Part shown: piece after piece, positions 58,793 to 59,634 of the stretch | How positions within the stretch are numbered: position 1 is the stretch's first letter | Layout of the letters: each line of letters opens with the position of its first letter | Notes under the pieces: generated by a model | The model's database searches: none | What the model was told of the DNA's origin: nothing | What the model saw: the letters and a program-made list of their open reading frames with translations, nothing else | Translations under genes and position numbers: made by a program | NCBI GenBank assembly: GCA_051984675.1 | Contig: JBPYFK010000117.1 | Span: forward strand, 1-59,634 | From: JBPYFK01 sp051984675 | GTDB lineage: Bacteria; Actinomycetota; Actinomycetes; Mycobacteriales; Pseudonocardiaceae | Length of the DNA: 59,634 nucleotides | Direction: 5' to 3'

Positions 58793-59634
58793 TTACCAAC
58801 CGCGCTTCGCGTACTGCTGCTCCGGCGAGAGGTCGTCGAGGTTGATGCCGACCATCGCCTCGCCCAAGCCCCGCGACACCTTGGCGATCACGTCCGGGTC
58901 GTCGTAGAAGGTCGCGGCCTTCACGATCGCCGCCGCACGCTTGGCGGGGTCACCGGACTTGAAGATGCCGGAGCCGACGAACACCCCCTCCGCGCCGAGC
59001 TGGCGCATCATCGCCGCGTCCGCCGGGGTCGCCACGCCACCGGCGGTGAACAGCACGACCGGCAGCCGGCCGGCGGAGGCCACTTCCTGGACGAGGTCGA
59101 TCGGCGCACGCAACTCCTTGGCCGCCGCGAACAGCTCCTCCTCGCCCAGCACGGAAAGCCGCCGGATCTCGGAGCGGATCTGCCGCATGTGGCGGGTTGC
59201 CTCGACGACGTTGCCGGTGCCCGCCTCGCCCTTGGAGCGGATCATCGCCGCGCCCTCACCGATGCGCCGAAGCGCCTCGCCGAGGTTCGTCGCACCACAC
59301 ACGAAGGGGACCGTGAACACCCACTTGTCAATGTGGTTGTCCTCGTCGGCGGGCGTGAGCACCTCGGACTCGTCGATGTAGTCCACCCCGAGGGCCTGCA
59401 ACACCTGGGCTTCCACGAAGTGCCCGATGCGGGCCTTGGCCATCACCGGGATGGTCACCGCGTTGATGATGCCCTCGATCATGTCCGGGTCCGACATCCG
59501 GGCCACGCCGCCGTCCTTGCGGATGTCGGCCGGGACCCGCTCCAACGCCATCACGGCCGCCGCACCGGCATCCTCAGCGATCTTGGCCTGCTCCGGCGTG
59601 ACGACGTCCATGATCACGCCGCCCTTGAGCATCT
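58793..59634 (-). CDS. pdxS: Pyridoxal 5'-phosphate synthase subunit PdxS, C-terminal part (cut by window edge)
   Basis: PdxS builds PLP from ribose 5-phosphate, glyceraldehyde 3-phosphate and ammonia. About 280 C-terminal residues of roughly 300 are present. Signatures: MLKGGVIMDVVTPEQAKIAE, PVMAKARIGHFVEAQVLQAL, the glycine/lysine-rich IRSKGEAGTGNVVEA with the catalytic Lys, and VGSGIFKSGDPAKRA. It ends KRGW, as in relatives. The true start lies beyond the right edge. Confidence 0.97.
   Translation of the reverse strand, partial: MLKGGVIMDVVTPEQAKIAEDAGAAAVMALERVPADIRKDGGVARMSDPDMIEGIINAVTIPVMAKARIGHFVEAQVLQALGVDYIDESEVLTPADEDNHIDKWVFTVPFVCGATNLGEALRRIGEGAAMIRSKGEAGTGNVVEATRHMRQIRSEIRRLSVLGEEELFAAAKELRAPIDLVQEVASAGRLPVVLFTAGGVATPADAAMMRQLGAEGVFVGSGIFKSGDPAKRAAAIVKAATFYDDPDVIAKVSRGLGEAMVGINLDDLSPEQQYAKRGW

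Overview
The window is chromosomal DNA from a high-GC actinomycete. The gene order (pdxS-pdxT-yebC, ruvCAB, yajC-secD-secF, rel, hisS, aspS, rarA, alaS-ruvX-mltG-aroE, the aro cluster, efp-nusB, then pyrR-pyrB-pyrC-carA-carB-pyrF and mihF-gmk-rpoZ-coaBC-metK), the actinobacterial IHF, BldD, and an XRE/DUF397 pair point to the Pseudonocardiaceae. A Saccharopolyspora-like genus is my guess; the sequence alone does not settle it. GTG starts are common, TTG starts occur, and 1-4 bp start/stop overlaps (ATGA, GTGA, TTGA, TGATG) are frequent, so most genes sit in tightly coupled operons.

Layout, left to right. 1-2963 (minus): metK (partial), coaBC, rpoZ, gmk, mihF. 2964-8714: accessory cargo at the pyrF/mihF junction, made of a FAD-linked oxidase facing a WYL regulator across a perfect palindrome, an XRE regulator with a DUF397 protein, an unknown 70-residue protein, a decayed DUF222-HNH gene and a DinB-like protein. 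8715-17637 (minus): the complete UMP operon pyrR-pyrB-pyrC-(membrane protein)-carA-carB-pyrF, with a PyrR-type RNA hairpin against the pyrR ribosome-binding site. 17916-18404: bldD, divergent from the pyr operon. 18492-20846 (minus): nusB, efp, a Xaa-Pro peptidase. 21159-22625: an MHS-type transporter. 22720-26771 (minus): aroQ, aroB, aroK, aroC and a prepilin peptidase. 27016: HPr. 27340-33414 (minus): aroE, mltG, ruvX, alaS and two small membrane-associated proteins. 33699: a GNAT enzyme. 34330-38981 (minus): hydroxyacid dehydrogenase, rarA, SGNH hydrolase, APH-like kinase. 39320-45649 (minus): aspS, a radical SAM protein with a LexA-like box, an Ohr peroxidase, a membrane protein, hisS and a metallo-beta-lactamase-fold hydrolase. 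45791: cyclophilin. 46840-55261 (minus): rel, secF, secD, yajC, ruvB, ruvA, ruvC, with a near-consensus SOS box before ruvC. 55357-57134: DUF4262, cupin and methyltransferase genes. 57257-59634 (minus): yebC, pdxT, pdxS (partial).

Functionally this is a housekeeping stretch: de novo pyrimidine and shikimate synthesis, PLP and CoA synthesis, tRNA charging, EF-P, ppGpp metabolism, Sec export and Holliday-junction processing. The less ordinary material is the 2964-8714 cargo, the cis-regulatory palindromes, many short tandem duplications at gene ends, and a 20-bp sequence shared by the pyr leader and the HNH pseudogene. I saw no tRNA, rRNA, CRISPR array, intact insertion sequence or prophage.
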